Assembly (NCBI GenBank): GCA_963678095.2
Contig: CAXXXP010000001.1
Span: 1 to 64,000, forward strand
Reading direction: 5' to 3'
Length of the DNA stretch: 64,000 nucleotides
Source: G963678095 sp963678095
GTDB lineage: Bacteria; Bacillota; Negativicutes; Selenomonadales; Selenomonadaceae
Under the pieces are notes generated by a model. It had not been told where the DNA came from. It ran no database searches and worked only from the letters and a program-made list of their open reading frames with translations. A program made the translations under genes and the position numbers. Below are positions 14,081 through 20,926 of this stretch, one piece after another; position 1 is the stretch's first letter, and every line of letters starts with the position of its first letter.

Positions 14081-14695
14081 ATGACAAAAGAACAGTTAAT
14101 CGCAATGGGCCTTGATGAAACGCTTGCGCAAAAAGTGGCGGCCGCCAGCGCAGAAGAATTCAAGGGCTATGTAACCAAAGAACGATTCAACGAGGTGAAT
14201 GAGGCAAAAAAAGATTTGGAAGGCCAGGTCAGCGAACGCGACAAGCAGCTTGAGACAATCAAAAAGTCCACGGGCGATATTGAAGGTCTGAAAACAAAAA
14301 TCGAGGAATTGCAGACAGCGAATAAAACCAGTGCGACAGAATATGAAACCAAGCTCAAGGATTTGCAGTTTTCCAATGCCATTAAACTGGCAATCGCCGA
14401 TAAAGCCCAGGATGTTGACCTTGTTGCCGGCTTATTTGATAAGTCTAAATTGATTCTTGGCGATGATGGCAAGATCACGGGGCTTGACGAACAGGTTAAA
14501 ACGCTGCAGGAAAGCAAGTCGTTCTTGTTCAAAACAGCAGCTAATCCGGGATATAAACCCAATGGCGGCGACGGCGGCTCGGTGAAAAATCCGTTTGCCA
14601 AAGAATCGTTCAATCTCACAGAGCAAGGAAAAATTTTAAAAGAAAACCCTGCACAAGCCAAAGCTTTGGCTGCTGAGGCAGGAGTAACAATCTGA
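14081..14695 (+). CDS. Capsid scaffolding protein, GP20 type
   Basis: This 204-residue acidic, helical protein has a coiled-coil centre (FNEVNEAKKDLEGQVSERDK; KTKIEELQTANK), as in phage minor structural GP20 scaffolds, which direct capsid assembly and then leave. A Gly-rich segment (NGGDGGS) precedes the capsid-binding C-terminal helix. It lies between the gp7-like and capsid genes. The 132-base gap upstream has a small hairpin (CCGCCG...CGGCGG) but no supported gene. GAAGGGGAC precedes ATG 14081. Confidence 0.85.
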   Translation: MTKEQLIAMGLDETLAQKVAAASAEEFKGYVTKERFNEVNEAKKDLEGQVSERDKQLETIKKSTGDIEGLKTKIEELQTANKTSATEYETKLKDLQFSNAIKLAIADKAQDVDLVAGLFDKSKLILGDDGKITGLDEQVKTLQESKSFLFKTAANPGYKPNGGDGGSVKNPFAKESFNLTEQGKILKENPAQAKALAAEAGVTI

Positions 14696-14709
14696 GGGGG
14701 ATTTAATTT

Positions 14710-15714
14710 ATGCCAGTAACAAAATTATCAGATGTAATTGTGCCGGAGCTCTTTAACCCGTACGTAATTCAGCGTACAGCAGAACTTTCTACACTTCTCC
14801 AGTGCGGTATTATCACAACCGATGCCGAGTTTGACCGCTTGGCAAGCCAGGCGGCCCCGACGGTAAATATGCCGTTCTTCGCTGACCTTACCGGCGAATC
14901 TGAGCAGATCATTGAAGATACGGACCTTGCTGCCAATAAAATCGAATCGAAAAAAGATGTTGCCGCAATCATCCGCCGGGCGAAAATGTGGGCTGGTACC
15001 GATTTGGCAGCAGCGCTTGCAGGCTCTGATCCAATGGCTGCTATTGCAACGCTTGTCGCTGGTTTCTGGGCTCGTGATATGCAGAAAGAGCTCATTGCCG
15101 TACTGAATGGTATTTATGGCACATACACACCAGCCGGCGGAACGCCAACAACTCCGCTTGCATCCAATCTCTTGGATATCACAGGTCAAACTGGCAATGC
15201 AAGCAAATGGTCCGCCAGTGCGTTTATTGATGCGCAGCAGCTTTTAGGCGATGCACAGGCACAGCTTACGGCTATTGCCATGCATAGTGCGACGTGGTCA
15301 GCACTCAAAAAGCAAAACCTGATTACCACGGAACATCCGAGCGTTGATGTTTCTTTTGATGCTTACCAGGGGAAACGCGTTGTGATTGATGATGGATGCC
15401 CTGTTGACGGGACTGGTGCCAATGCAACATTCACATCGTATTTGTTTGGCCAGGGTGCTATCGCTTTGGGCAATGGCTCTCCAGTTGGCTTTGTCCCGAC
15501 CGAAATGGACCGCGACAAGAAAAAAGGCTCCGGGGTTGATTATTTGATCAATCGTAAAACCATGATCTTGCACCCGCGCGGCGTAAAATTCACGAATGTA
15601 AATGTTGCCAAAACCGAGGGGCCGAGCCGTGCTGAGCTCAAGGATGCTGCTAACTGGCAGCCGGTTTACGAACCGAAACAGATCCGCATCGTTGCTTTCA
15701 AACACAAGATTTAA
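14710..15714 (+). CDS. Major capsid protein
   Basis: This 334-residue protein lies immediately after the scaffold gene. It has the features of an HK97-fold coat protein: N-terminal VPELFNPYVIQRTAEL, an acidic extended arm, a central domain with MHSATWSALKKQNLI, then YQGKRVVIDDGCPV and a late IRIVAFKHKI strand. It forms the icosahedral shell. Position between scaffold and connectors is diagnostic. AGGGGGATTTAATTT precedes ATG 14710. Confidence 0.88.
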   Translation: MPVTKLSDVIVPELFNPYVIQRTAELSTLLQCGIITTDAEFDRLASQAAPTVNMPFFADLTGESEQIIEDTDLAANKIESKKDVAAIIRRAKMWAGTDLAAALAGSDPMAAIATLVAGFWARDMQKELIAVLNGIYGTYTPAGGTPTTPLASNLLDITGQTGNASKWSASAFIDAQQLLGDAQAQLTAIAMHSATWSALKKQNLITTEHPSVDVSFDAYQGKRVVIDDGCPVDGTGANATFTSYLFGQGAIALGNGSPVGFVPTEMDRDKKKGSGVDYLINRKTMILHPRGVKFTNVNVAKTEGPSRAELKDAANWQPVYEPKQIRIVAFKHKI

Positions 15715-15723
15715 GGTGATGTT

Positions 15724-16071
15724 ATGTTGACGATCGAAAGAATCAAGCCGCTGCTGGGAATTGCGGCCACAGATACAGCGCAGGACGCAAGTCTTGCGTT
15801 TATCCTCGGTGATGTTACAGAAATCATCTTGAATCACTGCAATGTCACGGTATTGCCGGTAGGTCTTGAAAATACGGCTTGCCGCATGGCTATCGATTTA
15901 TACCGAAATGAGGGCATTGGCGATACTGATGCCCCTAGTGCGGTATCTTCAATTGAGGAAGGCGATACAACCGTGCAATTTCGCAAAGCGGTTGACGAAA
16001 ATTTCAAAGATACCTTGCTTAAAAACTATACACCGCAATTAAATCGGTATAGGCGGGTGAGTTGGGTATGA
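15724..16071 (+). CDS. Head-tail connector, gp6/gp15-like
   Basis: This 115-residue protein begins LTIERIKPLLGI, then has helices LAFILGDVTEIILNHCNV and ACRMAIDLYRNEG and an acidic beta turn (SIEEGDTTVQF). This is the usual shape of head-completion adaptors that dock on the portal. It follows the capsid gene by 9 bases and its stop overlaps the next ATG. Confidence 0.75.
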   Translation: MLTIERIKPLLGIAATDTAQDASLAFILGDVTEIILNHCNVTVLPVGLENTACRMAIDLYRNEGIGDTDAPSAVSSIEEGDTTVQFRKAVDENFKDTLLKNYTPQLNRYRRVSWV

Positions 16072-16448
16072 GTGCAATTGATAGGGCGCGGCGGCTGGCG
16101 AGGGCTACGCAGGAAAAAACATATGACGGCCAATGCAATATTGTTGAATATGGGGAAATCATCGATCCGGAAACACATATCAGCGAATCAGGAGAAATCA
16201 CGGCGTATAAAGATCAACTATGCCGACTGTCATATTCTTCGTCGCCAGCGACAAATGCAGCGGCTGCCGCCGACACGCTCACACAGAGCATCAAGTTGTT
16301 TATCTCTCCAGATATCGTGATTAAGCCCGGCAGTAAAATTATTGTGACACAAAACTCCCAGTCCGTTGCCTATAAACAGAGTGGGCAGCCGGCTGTCTAT
16401 TCTACACACCAAGAAATAAACCTGGAACTCTATGAGGTGCACCCATGA
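16068..16448 (+). CDS. Head-closure protein (putative)
   Basis: This 126-residue protein starts with basic helix SAIDRARRLARAT, then continues as beta strands (QLCRLSYSS, SIKLFISPDIVIKPGSKIIVT) and ends with INLELYEVHP. The position, third gene after the capsid, and the beta-rich late part match head-closure or stopper proteins such as SPP1 gp16. Sequence similarity alone is weak. ATG 16068 overlaps the previous stop (ATGA) and GGCGGGTGAG precedes it. Confidence 0.65.
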   Translation: MSAIDRARRLARATQEKTYDGQCNIVEYGEIIDPETHISESGEITAYKDQLCRLSYSSSPATNAAAAADTLTQSIKLFISPDIVIKPGSKIIVTQNSQSVAYKQSGQPAVYSTHQEINLELYEVHP

Positions 16449-17059
16449 AATCGGATTTTACTCAAATGAAGCTATTTCAAAAGCGGCTTGAGCTCGCAGC
16501 AAGAGAACAAAAACAGCAGTTTTTCGAGGATTGTGCCCGGGAATTGGCAGCACGTTTTTTGGCGAAGGTTATTAAACGAACGCCAGTTGGAAATCCGGAC
16601 AGTTGGAAAGGGACTTACAAATTAGTCGAAAGGGTTAAAAAGGGCAAAAATAAAGGCCAGGAAAGACTGAGCAAGAACAGATTTATTACAAGTTTTAAGA
16701 CAAAAGAAGGCAACACGGTATCTTTTGAACACGGCAGTAATTATCAAGGGGGAACACTCAGAAGAGGTTGGACCGCCAAAACAGAAGCAGAAGCAGAGTC
16801 AGGTGGTGATAGCAGTCCTTCTCAGTACGTGCAGTCATTGAAAGTGAAAAAAATTGGCAGTGGTTATCAAATAACGATCATTAACCCGGTATCGTATTCC
16901 TCGTATGTCGAATTTGGCCACGAAACACGGGGGCACAAAGGCTGGGTGCCGGGGCAGTTTATGATGACAATATCCGAAAAAGAATTGCAAACAGCTGCTC
17001 CGGGTGTTTTGAAAAAGAAATTCAGAGAGTTTTTGCAGGGGGTGTTGGATGGAAAATGA
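16445..17059 (+). CDS. HK97 gp10-family tail component
   Basis: This 204-residue basic protein has the gp10 landmarks: a helical N-terminus with CARELAARFLAKVIKRTPVG, a beta region, and YSSYVEFGHETRGHKGWVPG, the conserved VE-x-G-H-x-x-R motif near residue 158. These proteins act at the head-tail joint or in tail completion. Overlaps both neighbours (4 and 11 bases). Confidence 0.88.
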   Translation: MKSDFTQMKLFQKRLELAAREQKQQFFEDCARELAARFLAKVIKRTPVGNPDSWKGTYKLVERVKKGKNKGQERLSKNRFITSFKTKEGNTVSFEHGSNYQGGTLRRGWTAKTEAEAESGGDSSPSQYVQSLKVKKIGSGYQITIINPVSYSSYVEFGHETRGHKGWVPGQFMMTISEKELQTAAPGVLKKKFREFLQGVLDGK

Positions 17060-17477
17060 TCTTGTAATAGCAATTTCTAAACGGTTATATGAATTATTTG
17101 GTAATGATTACAAAATCGATATTGACGAAAAAAAGCAGGGGTTTAATCCACCCTGCTTTTTTATTGCCGATTTGACGGTAAGCCAAGACCTTATCATTCG
17201 GAATCGATATAAGCGCATGCACAGCTTTGATATTCAATATTTCCCCAAAGGCGGGGAAAAGATAACTGCTGAATGCCGCTCGGTAAAAGAGACACTGCTC
17301 ATGGGCATGGAATATATCTCTATTGGCAGTGACTTAATTCGAGGAACGAATATGAGCGCGGAAATACACGACGATGTGCTGCATTTTTTCGTTGATTACA
17401 ATTTCCAGCTATTCCGGGTACTGGATCAAGCCCCTAAAATGCAGACTTTGAAACAATATCAATCAGTTAAGGAGTGA
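17049..17477 (+). CDS. Tail terminator family protein
   Basis: This 142-residue protein matches phage tail terminator-like proteins (DUF6838 type) by position and layout: an N-terminal helix (AISKRLYELFG), then CFFIADLTVSQD, a YFPKGGEKITAEC strand-turn-helix and a final FFVDYNFQLFRV strand. It would cap the growing tail tube. A terminator-like hairpin lies inside it at 17130-17162. It overlaps the gp10-like gene by 11 bases. Confidence 0.7.
   Translation: MENDLVIAISKRLYELFGNDYKIDIDEKKQGFNPPCFFIADLTVSQDLIIRNRYKRMHSFDIQYFPKGGEKITAECRSVKETLLMGMEYISIGSDLIRGTNMSAEIHDDVLHFFVDYNFQLFRVLDQAPKMQTLKQYQSVKE
17130..17162 (+). other. Terminator-like hairpin inside the tail terminator reading frame
   Basis: AAAAGCAGGG pairs with CCCTGCTTTT around a 10-base loop, and the 3' arm runs into six T. 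Preceding A residues extend the pairing. Confidence 0.7.
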
Positions 17478-17482
17478 GTTTC

Positions 17483-17686
17483 ATGGAAGATGAAGCAACT
17501 GTATCGCAGGTAGAGCCTACCTATAGCCGAGAGGCGTTGGCGGCATCAAAGAAATACCGCGAGCATTGCGATGTGCTTATGATCGCGCTGGAAAAAGATA
17601 CAGAGTATACGGCTGCAGAAGCCGAGGCTAAAATCAAAGCCTTTCTTGCGCAGCCGGTTAAAGAAGAACTAAACGGAGAGGAATGA
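17483..17686 (+). CDS. Hypothetical small phage protein
   Basis: This 67-residue acidic helical protein (SREALAASKKYREHCDVLMI; TAAEAEAKIKAFL) resembles short proteins found just before tail sheath genes in PBSX-like phages, where a role is unknown. ATG 17483 is chosen since AAGGAGTG ends about 7 bases upstream. An in-frame GTG at 17474 lies within that site. Confidence 0.6.
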   Translation: MEDEATVSQVEPTYSREALAASKKYREHCDVLMIALEKDTEYTAAEAEAKIKAFLAQPVKEELNGEE

Positions 17687-17691
17687 TGTAA

Positions 17692-19047
17692 ATGGCATTA
17701 GGCGGCGGGACATGGATGTTTCAAAATAAGAAACTTCCGGGGGCCTATATAAATTTTGTCAGCAAGGTTCGCGCAAAAACTGATATTGCGGACCGTGGTT
17801 ATGGGACAATGCCACTGGAACTCGACTGGGGCCCAGAAGGTGAAGTATTTACCGTAACAGCAGAAGATTTTCAGAAATCCAGCATGAAATATTTTGGCTA
17901 TGATTATACGTCTGATAAATTGATGGGCCTGCGGGATCTCTTTAAGAATCTTAAAACAGGCTATTTTTATCGCGTAAACAATGGATCGGTAAAAGCAAAA
18001 TGTGCAATTGCTACAGCCAAATACGGCGGTGCAAGAGGCAACGATTTAACGGTTGTTATTTCCGCCAATGTTGATGATCCGGCAAAATTTGATGTGGTTA
18101 CGTATATCACCATTGACGGAACTAAAACATCTGTCGATAAGCAATCCGGAGTGACCGGTTGGAGTGATACGGCGGACAATGATTATGTCGTGTTTATCAG
18201 AACAGCAACGATGGTAGCTACGGCCGGTACTCCGCTGACTGGCGGGACAAATGGCGATGCCATTACTGGCGTGCAGTACCAGTCTTATATCGATAAAATT
18301 GAGCCATATTATTTCAATGCGCTTGGATATCCTGGGACAGATTCTACAATCCAAGACCTGTTTATCCAGTTTGCAAAGCGCATGCGAGATTCCGTTGGTG
18401 CCAAATTCCAGGTTATTCTTTACGCAAAGACTGGGGCCGATTATGAGGGCGTTATCAGTATAAAAAATAGAATCAAGGACAACGGGTGTTCGCCTGCATC
18501 CCTGGTTTATTGGCTCACGGGTGCTGAGGCCTCTTGTGCGATCAACGCCAGTTGCACAAATAAGACTTATGACGGCGAATTCAGTGTTGATACATCCTAC
18601 AAGCAATCGGAACTCATAAAGGCCATTACAGACGGCATGCTGATGTTCCACGGAGTCACGGATCCGGTTTCGGGCGATGTTATAGGCAAAGTAAATGTTT
18701 TGCGAGACATTAATACATTCACCTCGTTTACGAAGCAAAAAAATGAAGATTTCTCGGCGAACCAGGTTATTCGCGTTCTGGATCAGATTGCTGTTGATGT
18801 CGCAAGGCTCTTTAATAAGACATATCTCGGCAAAGAGCAAAATGACCAGGACGGGCGGGTTGCGCTTTGGGGTGATATTGTTGCGCTGCATAAAGAATAT
18901 CAGCGGGTCCGGGCTATTCAGAACTTTAAACCGGAGGATGTCCCTATTCCCACCCAGGGAGAGGCAAAGGAATCGGTGCTCAGTGAATACCAGGTACAGC
19001 CAACCATGTGCATGGAAAAATTATATATGAACGTGGTCGTGAGCTGA
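17692..19047 (+). CDS. Contractile tail sheath protein, XkdK type
   Basis: This 451-residue protein shows the PBSX sheath pattern: GTWMFQNKKLPGAYINFVS at the start, then RGYGTMPLELDWG, AKYGGARGNDLTVVI (inserted beta domain) and a C-terminal subdomain with YLGKEQNDQDGRVALWGD. The sheath contracts to drive the tail tube through the host envelope, so this phage is of the myovirus (contractile) type. A terminator follows at 19067. Confidence 0.95.
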   Translation: MALGGGTWMFQNKKLPGAYINFVSKVRAKTDIADRGYGTMPLELDWGPEGEVFTVTAEDFQKSSMKYFGYDYTSDKLMGLRDLFKNLKTGYFYRVNNGSVKAKCAIATAKYGGARGNDLTVVISANVDDPAKFDVVTYITIDGTKTSVDKQSGVTGWSDTADNDYVVFIRTATMVATAGTPLTGGTNGDAITGVQYQSYIDKIEPYYFNALGYPGTDSTIQDLFIQFAKRMRDSVGAKFQVILYAKTGADYEGVISIKNRIKDNGCSPASLVYWLTGAEASCAINASCTNKTYDGEFSVDTSYKQSELIKAITDGMLMFHGVTDPVSGDVIGKVNVLRDINTFTSFTKQKNEDFSANQVIRVLDQIAVDVARLFNKTYLGKEQNDQDGRVALWGDIVALHKEYQRVRAIQNFKPEDVPIPTQGEAKESVLSEYQVQPTMCMEKLYMNVVVS

Positions 19048-19066
19048 CTACAAATTTTATAGCAAA

Positions 19067-19101
19067 GACGAGCAAACTTATTTATTGCTCGTCTATTTTT
19101 A
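19067..19101 (+). terminator. Intrinsic terminator between sheath and tube genes
   Basis: GACGAGCAA / TTGCTCGTC (9 bp, 9-base loop) followed by TATTTTTAT. It can lower expression of genes downstream of the sheath. Confidence 0.85.
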
Positions 19102-19123
19102 TGTGTTAGAAAGGGGAAAATAA

Positions 19124-19603
19124 ATGGCTGATGCAATTAGAACCATGCTCGCAAAGGACGTTGTCGCTGCAAAGCTGGCAACGTGCTATACGACAATTGA
19201 AGGAAACCGGTATTTGCTTATACAGGCAAAAAACCTTGAAGCAAAATACAAAAAGACGAAAAAAGAAGTGCCTATCCTCGGCCGTACTACGGTGGGGCAT
19301 AAAACCACCAGTGGTGAAGGCACTGGCAAAATGACGATCTACAGCAATACGCCGCTTTTTACTAAGTTGCTTAAAAAATACCAGGATACCGGGGAAGATG
19401 TTTACTTCGATATCCAGGTGACAAACGAAGATAAAACTTCGGCATCCGGCCGCCAGACCATCATCCTGAAGGATTGCAATCTCAACGAAGGCGTTATCGC
19501 CGCTTTTGACAGTGATGGCGAATGGCTCGAGCAGGATGTGGATTTCACCTTTGAAGCCTGGGAATACCCAGAAGCGTTTGCTATGCTTGATGGCATGCAG
19601 TAA
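19124..19603 (+). CDS. Tail tube protein, XkdM type
   Basis: This 159-residue protein matches PBSX tail tube proteins: EGNRYLLIQAKNLEAKY near residue 27, then VGHKTTSGEGTGKMTIYSN, FDIQVTNEDKTSASGRQTI and a final DVDFTFEAWEYPE strand. It polymerises as the inner tube below the sheath. AAAGGGGAAAATAA precedes ATG 19124. Confidence 0.93.
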   Translation: MADAIRTMLAKDVVAAKLATCYTTIEGNRYLLIQAKNLEAKYKKTKKEVPILGRTTVGHKTTSGEGTGKMTIYSNTPLFTKLLKKYQDTGEDVYFDIQVTNEDKTSASGRQTIILKDCNLNEGVIAAFDSDGEWLEQDVDFTFEAWEYPEAFAMLDGMQ

Positions 19604-19624
19604 AAATAGAGAGGACTGATATAA

Positions 19625-20056
19625 GTGGCAGAAGATAATTTACAGGCCTTTTTGGCCGAAAATGTGATTAAGATGGAAAATATCAAATACCAGGCTTCGA
19701 AACGATTCCTGGACTCGGAGAAAAAACCGATTGATTGGGAAATCAAAGTGTTGTCCAGCGATGAAGATGAAGCATTGCGAAACGCATGTAAGAAAAAGGA
19801 AATTATTCCTGGAACGCGCCAAACCACAGTTACACTTGATCAGGAAAAATACGCCAGCATGCTCATTTGCGAATGCGTAGTCTATCCAAACCTCAACAGC
19901 GCACAATTGCAGGAATCCTATGGTGTTGTCGGGGCGGAGGCTCTTGTTAAAAAGATGCTTACACCGGGCGAATACACGGATCTTTATATGGCCGTATCGC
20001 AAGCCAATGGGTTCCAGGTTGGTATGGAAGAAAAGATTAAACAGGCAAAAAACTGA
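19625..20056 (+). CDS. Tail assembly chaperone, short product (XkdN type)
   Basis: This 143-residue protein is the usual XkdN-like chaperone that binds the tape measure during tail assembly. Landmarks include an N-terminal helical part, WEIKVLSSDEDEALRNACKK and the GAEALVKKMLTPGEYTDLY segment. It ends GCA AAA AAC TGA, so the last two sense codons form the slippery heptamer A-AAA-AAC (20047-20053). A downstream frame supplies the extension, described separately. Confidence 0.9.
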   Translation: MAEDNLQAFLAENVIKMENIKYQASKRFLDSEKKPIDWEIKVLSSDEDEALRNACKKKEIIPGTRQTTVTLDQEKYASMLICECVVYPNLNSAQLQESYGVVGAEALVKKMLTPGEYTDLYMAVSQANGFQVGMEEKIKQAKN

Positions 20057-20101
20057 TTGAGGAGGGCGATACATATTCCAATGTGGTATATTACGCCCTC
20101 C
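20047..20101 (+). promoter_or_regulatory. Programmed -1 ribosomal frameshift signal
   Basis: The heptamer AAAAAAC (20047-20053) is in the correct phase (X XXY YYZ). Seven bases later GGAGGGCG (20061-20068) pairs perfectly with CGCCCTCC (20094-20101), with further pairing possible inside. This is the standard slippery site, spacer and stem arrangement. Confidence 0.85.
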
Positions 20102-20235
20102 ACAAACTCCATAAGCTCCCGCATGAATTATTAAGCCTTCCCGAAAACGAGAGGGCTTTTGTTTTTGCGGCAATTTCAATCAAAATAAAGCATGACAAAA
20201 AAGCGGCCGATGAGGCTCAGCGAAAAAGAAAGTAA
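20053..20235 (+). CDS. Frameshift extension of the tail assembly chaperone (gpGT-like)
   Basis: In the -1 frame after the heptamer, 60 codons remain open, reading LIEEGDTYSNVVYYALHK, then LPHELLSLPENERAFVFAA and a basic tail ending in KKAADEAQRKRK. PBSX/lambda-type phages make such a fused longer chaperone by -1 frameshifting at a fixed ratio. The fusion (19625-20235) would be about 203 residues. No independent start with a good ribosome site is seen, which supports the fusion. A terminator-like hairpin lies within it at 20133-20165. Confidence 0.8.
   Translation: MIEEGDTYSNVVYYALHKLHKLPHELLSLPENERAFVFAAISIKIKHDKKAADEAQRKRK
20133..20165 (+). other. Terminator-like hairpin inside the chaperone extension
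   Basis: AAGCCTTC pairs with GAGGGCTT (one G-U pair) around a 10-base loop, then TTTGTTTTT. Confidence 0.55.
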
Positions 20236-20286
20236 TTTCAGTCTATGATATAATGATAAAAAATCATGGATGGAAGGTGTATTTTT

Positions 20287-20850
20287 ATGTTTAAACGAAT
20301 TTGGCCCTTTTTCGTTATGTGTTTGATGTTGATGAATACCTGTGGTGCTCAAAATTTACAAGAAAAGTCTGATGACCAGTATTTCGTAATGATTGATAAA
20401 ACAAAAGTTTTTGCAAAAGATTTAATTATTACAGATGGAGTAGATGATGGACATAGTGGTTATTTTAAGATGAACGGCTATCCGGGGGAAGATCGTTTCC
20501 AAATATATTTCCAAGATAATTATCATGATAATATAACATCAATGCATGTAATTTATGATGATTTAAGAGGCTTGGATTTAAATGAATACTTTTATTTCAC
20601 ATATGAAGATATTGAGTACAGGATGCCTAGGGGAAAAGCTAACAATGCATTCTTGAATTATTCAGGAAGTGATTTTGAGCTTTTTCTTAGGGCAACTTTC
20701 CCAGGGGCTTATAATGACTGGATTGAATCAAATGCATTTTCGAATGAAGCTGAACGATTAGTTAAATCTTATATTGACTACAAACACAAATTAAAGCCTG
20801 TTAAAAGCTGGGACAATACTATAAAATTAGATTCCGGTGGACTACAGTAA
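20287..20850 (+). CDS. Secreted AT-rich protein inserted in the tail operon (cargo gene)
   Basis: This 187-residue protein begins MFKRIWPFFVMCLMLMNTC, a signal peptide. A Cys after LMNT could be a lipidation site, but Thr at -1 is unusual. The mature part is acidic and aromatic (DDQYFVMIDKTKVFAKDL; FYFTYEDIEYRM). I know no family. It sits between the chaperone and tape-measure genes, is AT-rich, has a TATAAT (20249-20254) upstream and a terminator downstream, so it is probably a moron expressed in the lysogen. ATG 20287 has GAAGGTG upstream. An in-frame ATG at 20266 is less well placed. Confidence 0.6.
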   Translation: MFKRIWPFFVMCLMLMNTCGAQNLQEKSDDQYFVMIDKTKVFAKDLIITDGVDDGHSGYFKMNGYPGEDRFQIYFQDNYHDNITSMHVIYDDLRGLDLNEYFYFTYEDIEYRMPRGKANNAFLNYSGSDFELFLRATFPGAYNDWIESNAFSNEAERLVKSYIDYKHKLKPVKSWDNTIKLDSGGLQ

Positions 20851-20866
20851 TAATTTTATAATTTAT

Positions 20867-20895
20867 AACAGCCGCTCCTTGTGGGCGGTTTTCTT
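20867..20895 (+). terminator. Intrinsic terminator after the secreted cargo gene
   Basis: CCGCTC pairs with GGGCGG with AA/TT extension and a short loop, followed by TTTTCTT. Confidence 0.65.
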
Positions 20896-20926
20896 ATGCC
20901 CATTTTAAAGAAAGGATGGTGATTCT

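Noticed and set aside
18046..18891. 281-codon open frame on the minus strand
   Set aside because: It lies wholly opposite the tail sheath gene, lacks a ribosome site and looks like composition-driven antisense reading.
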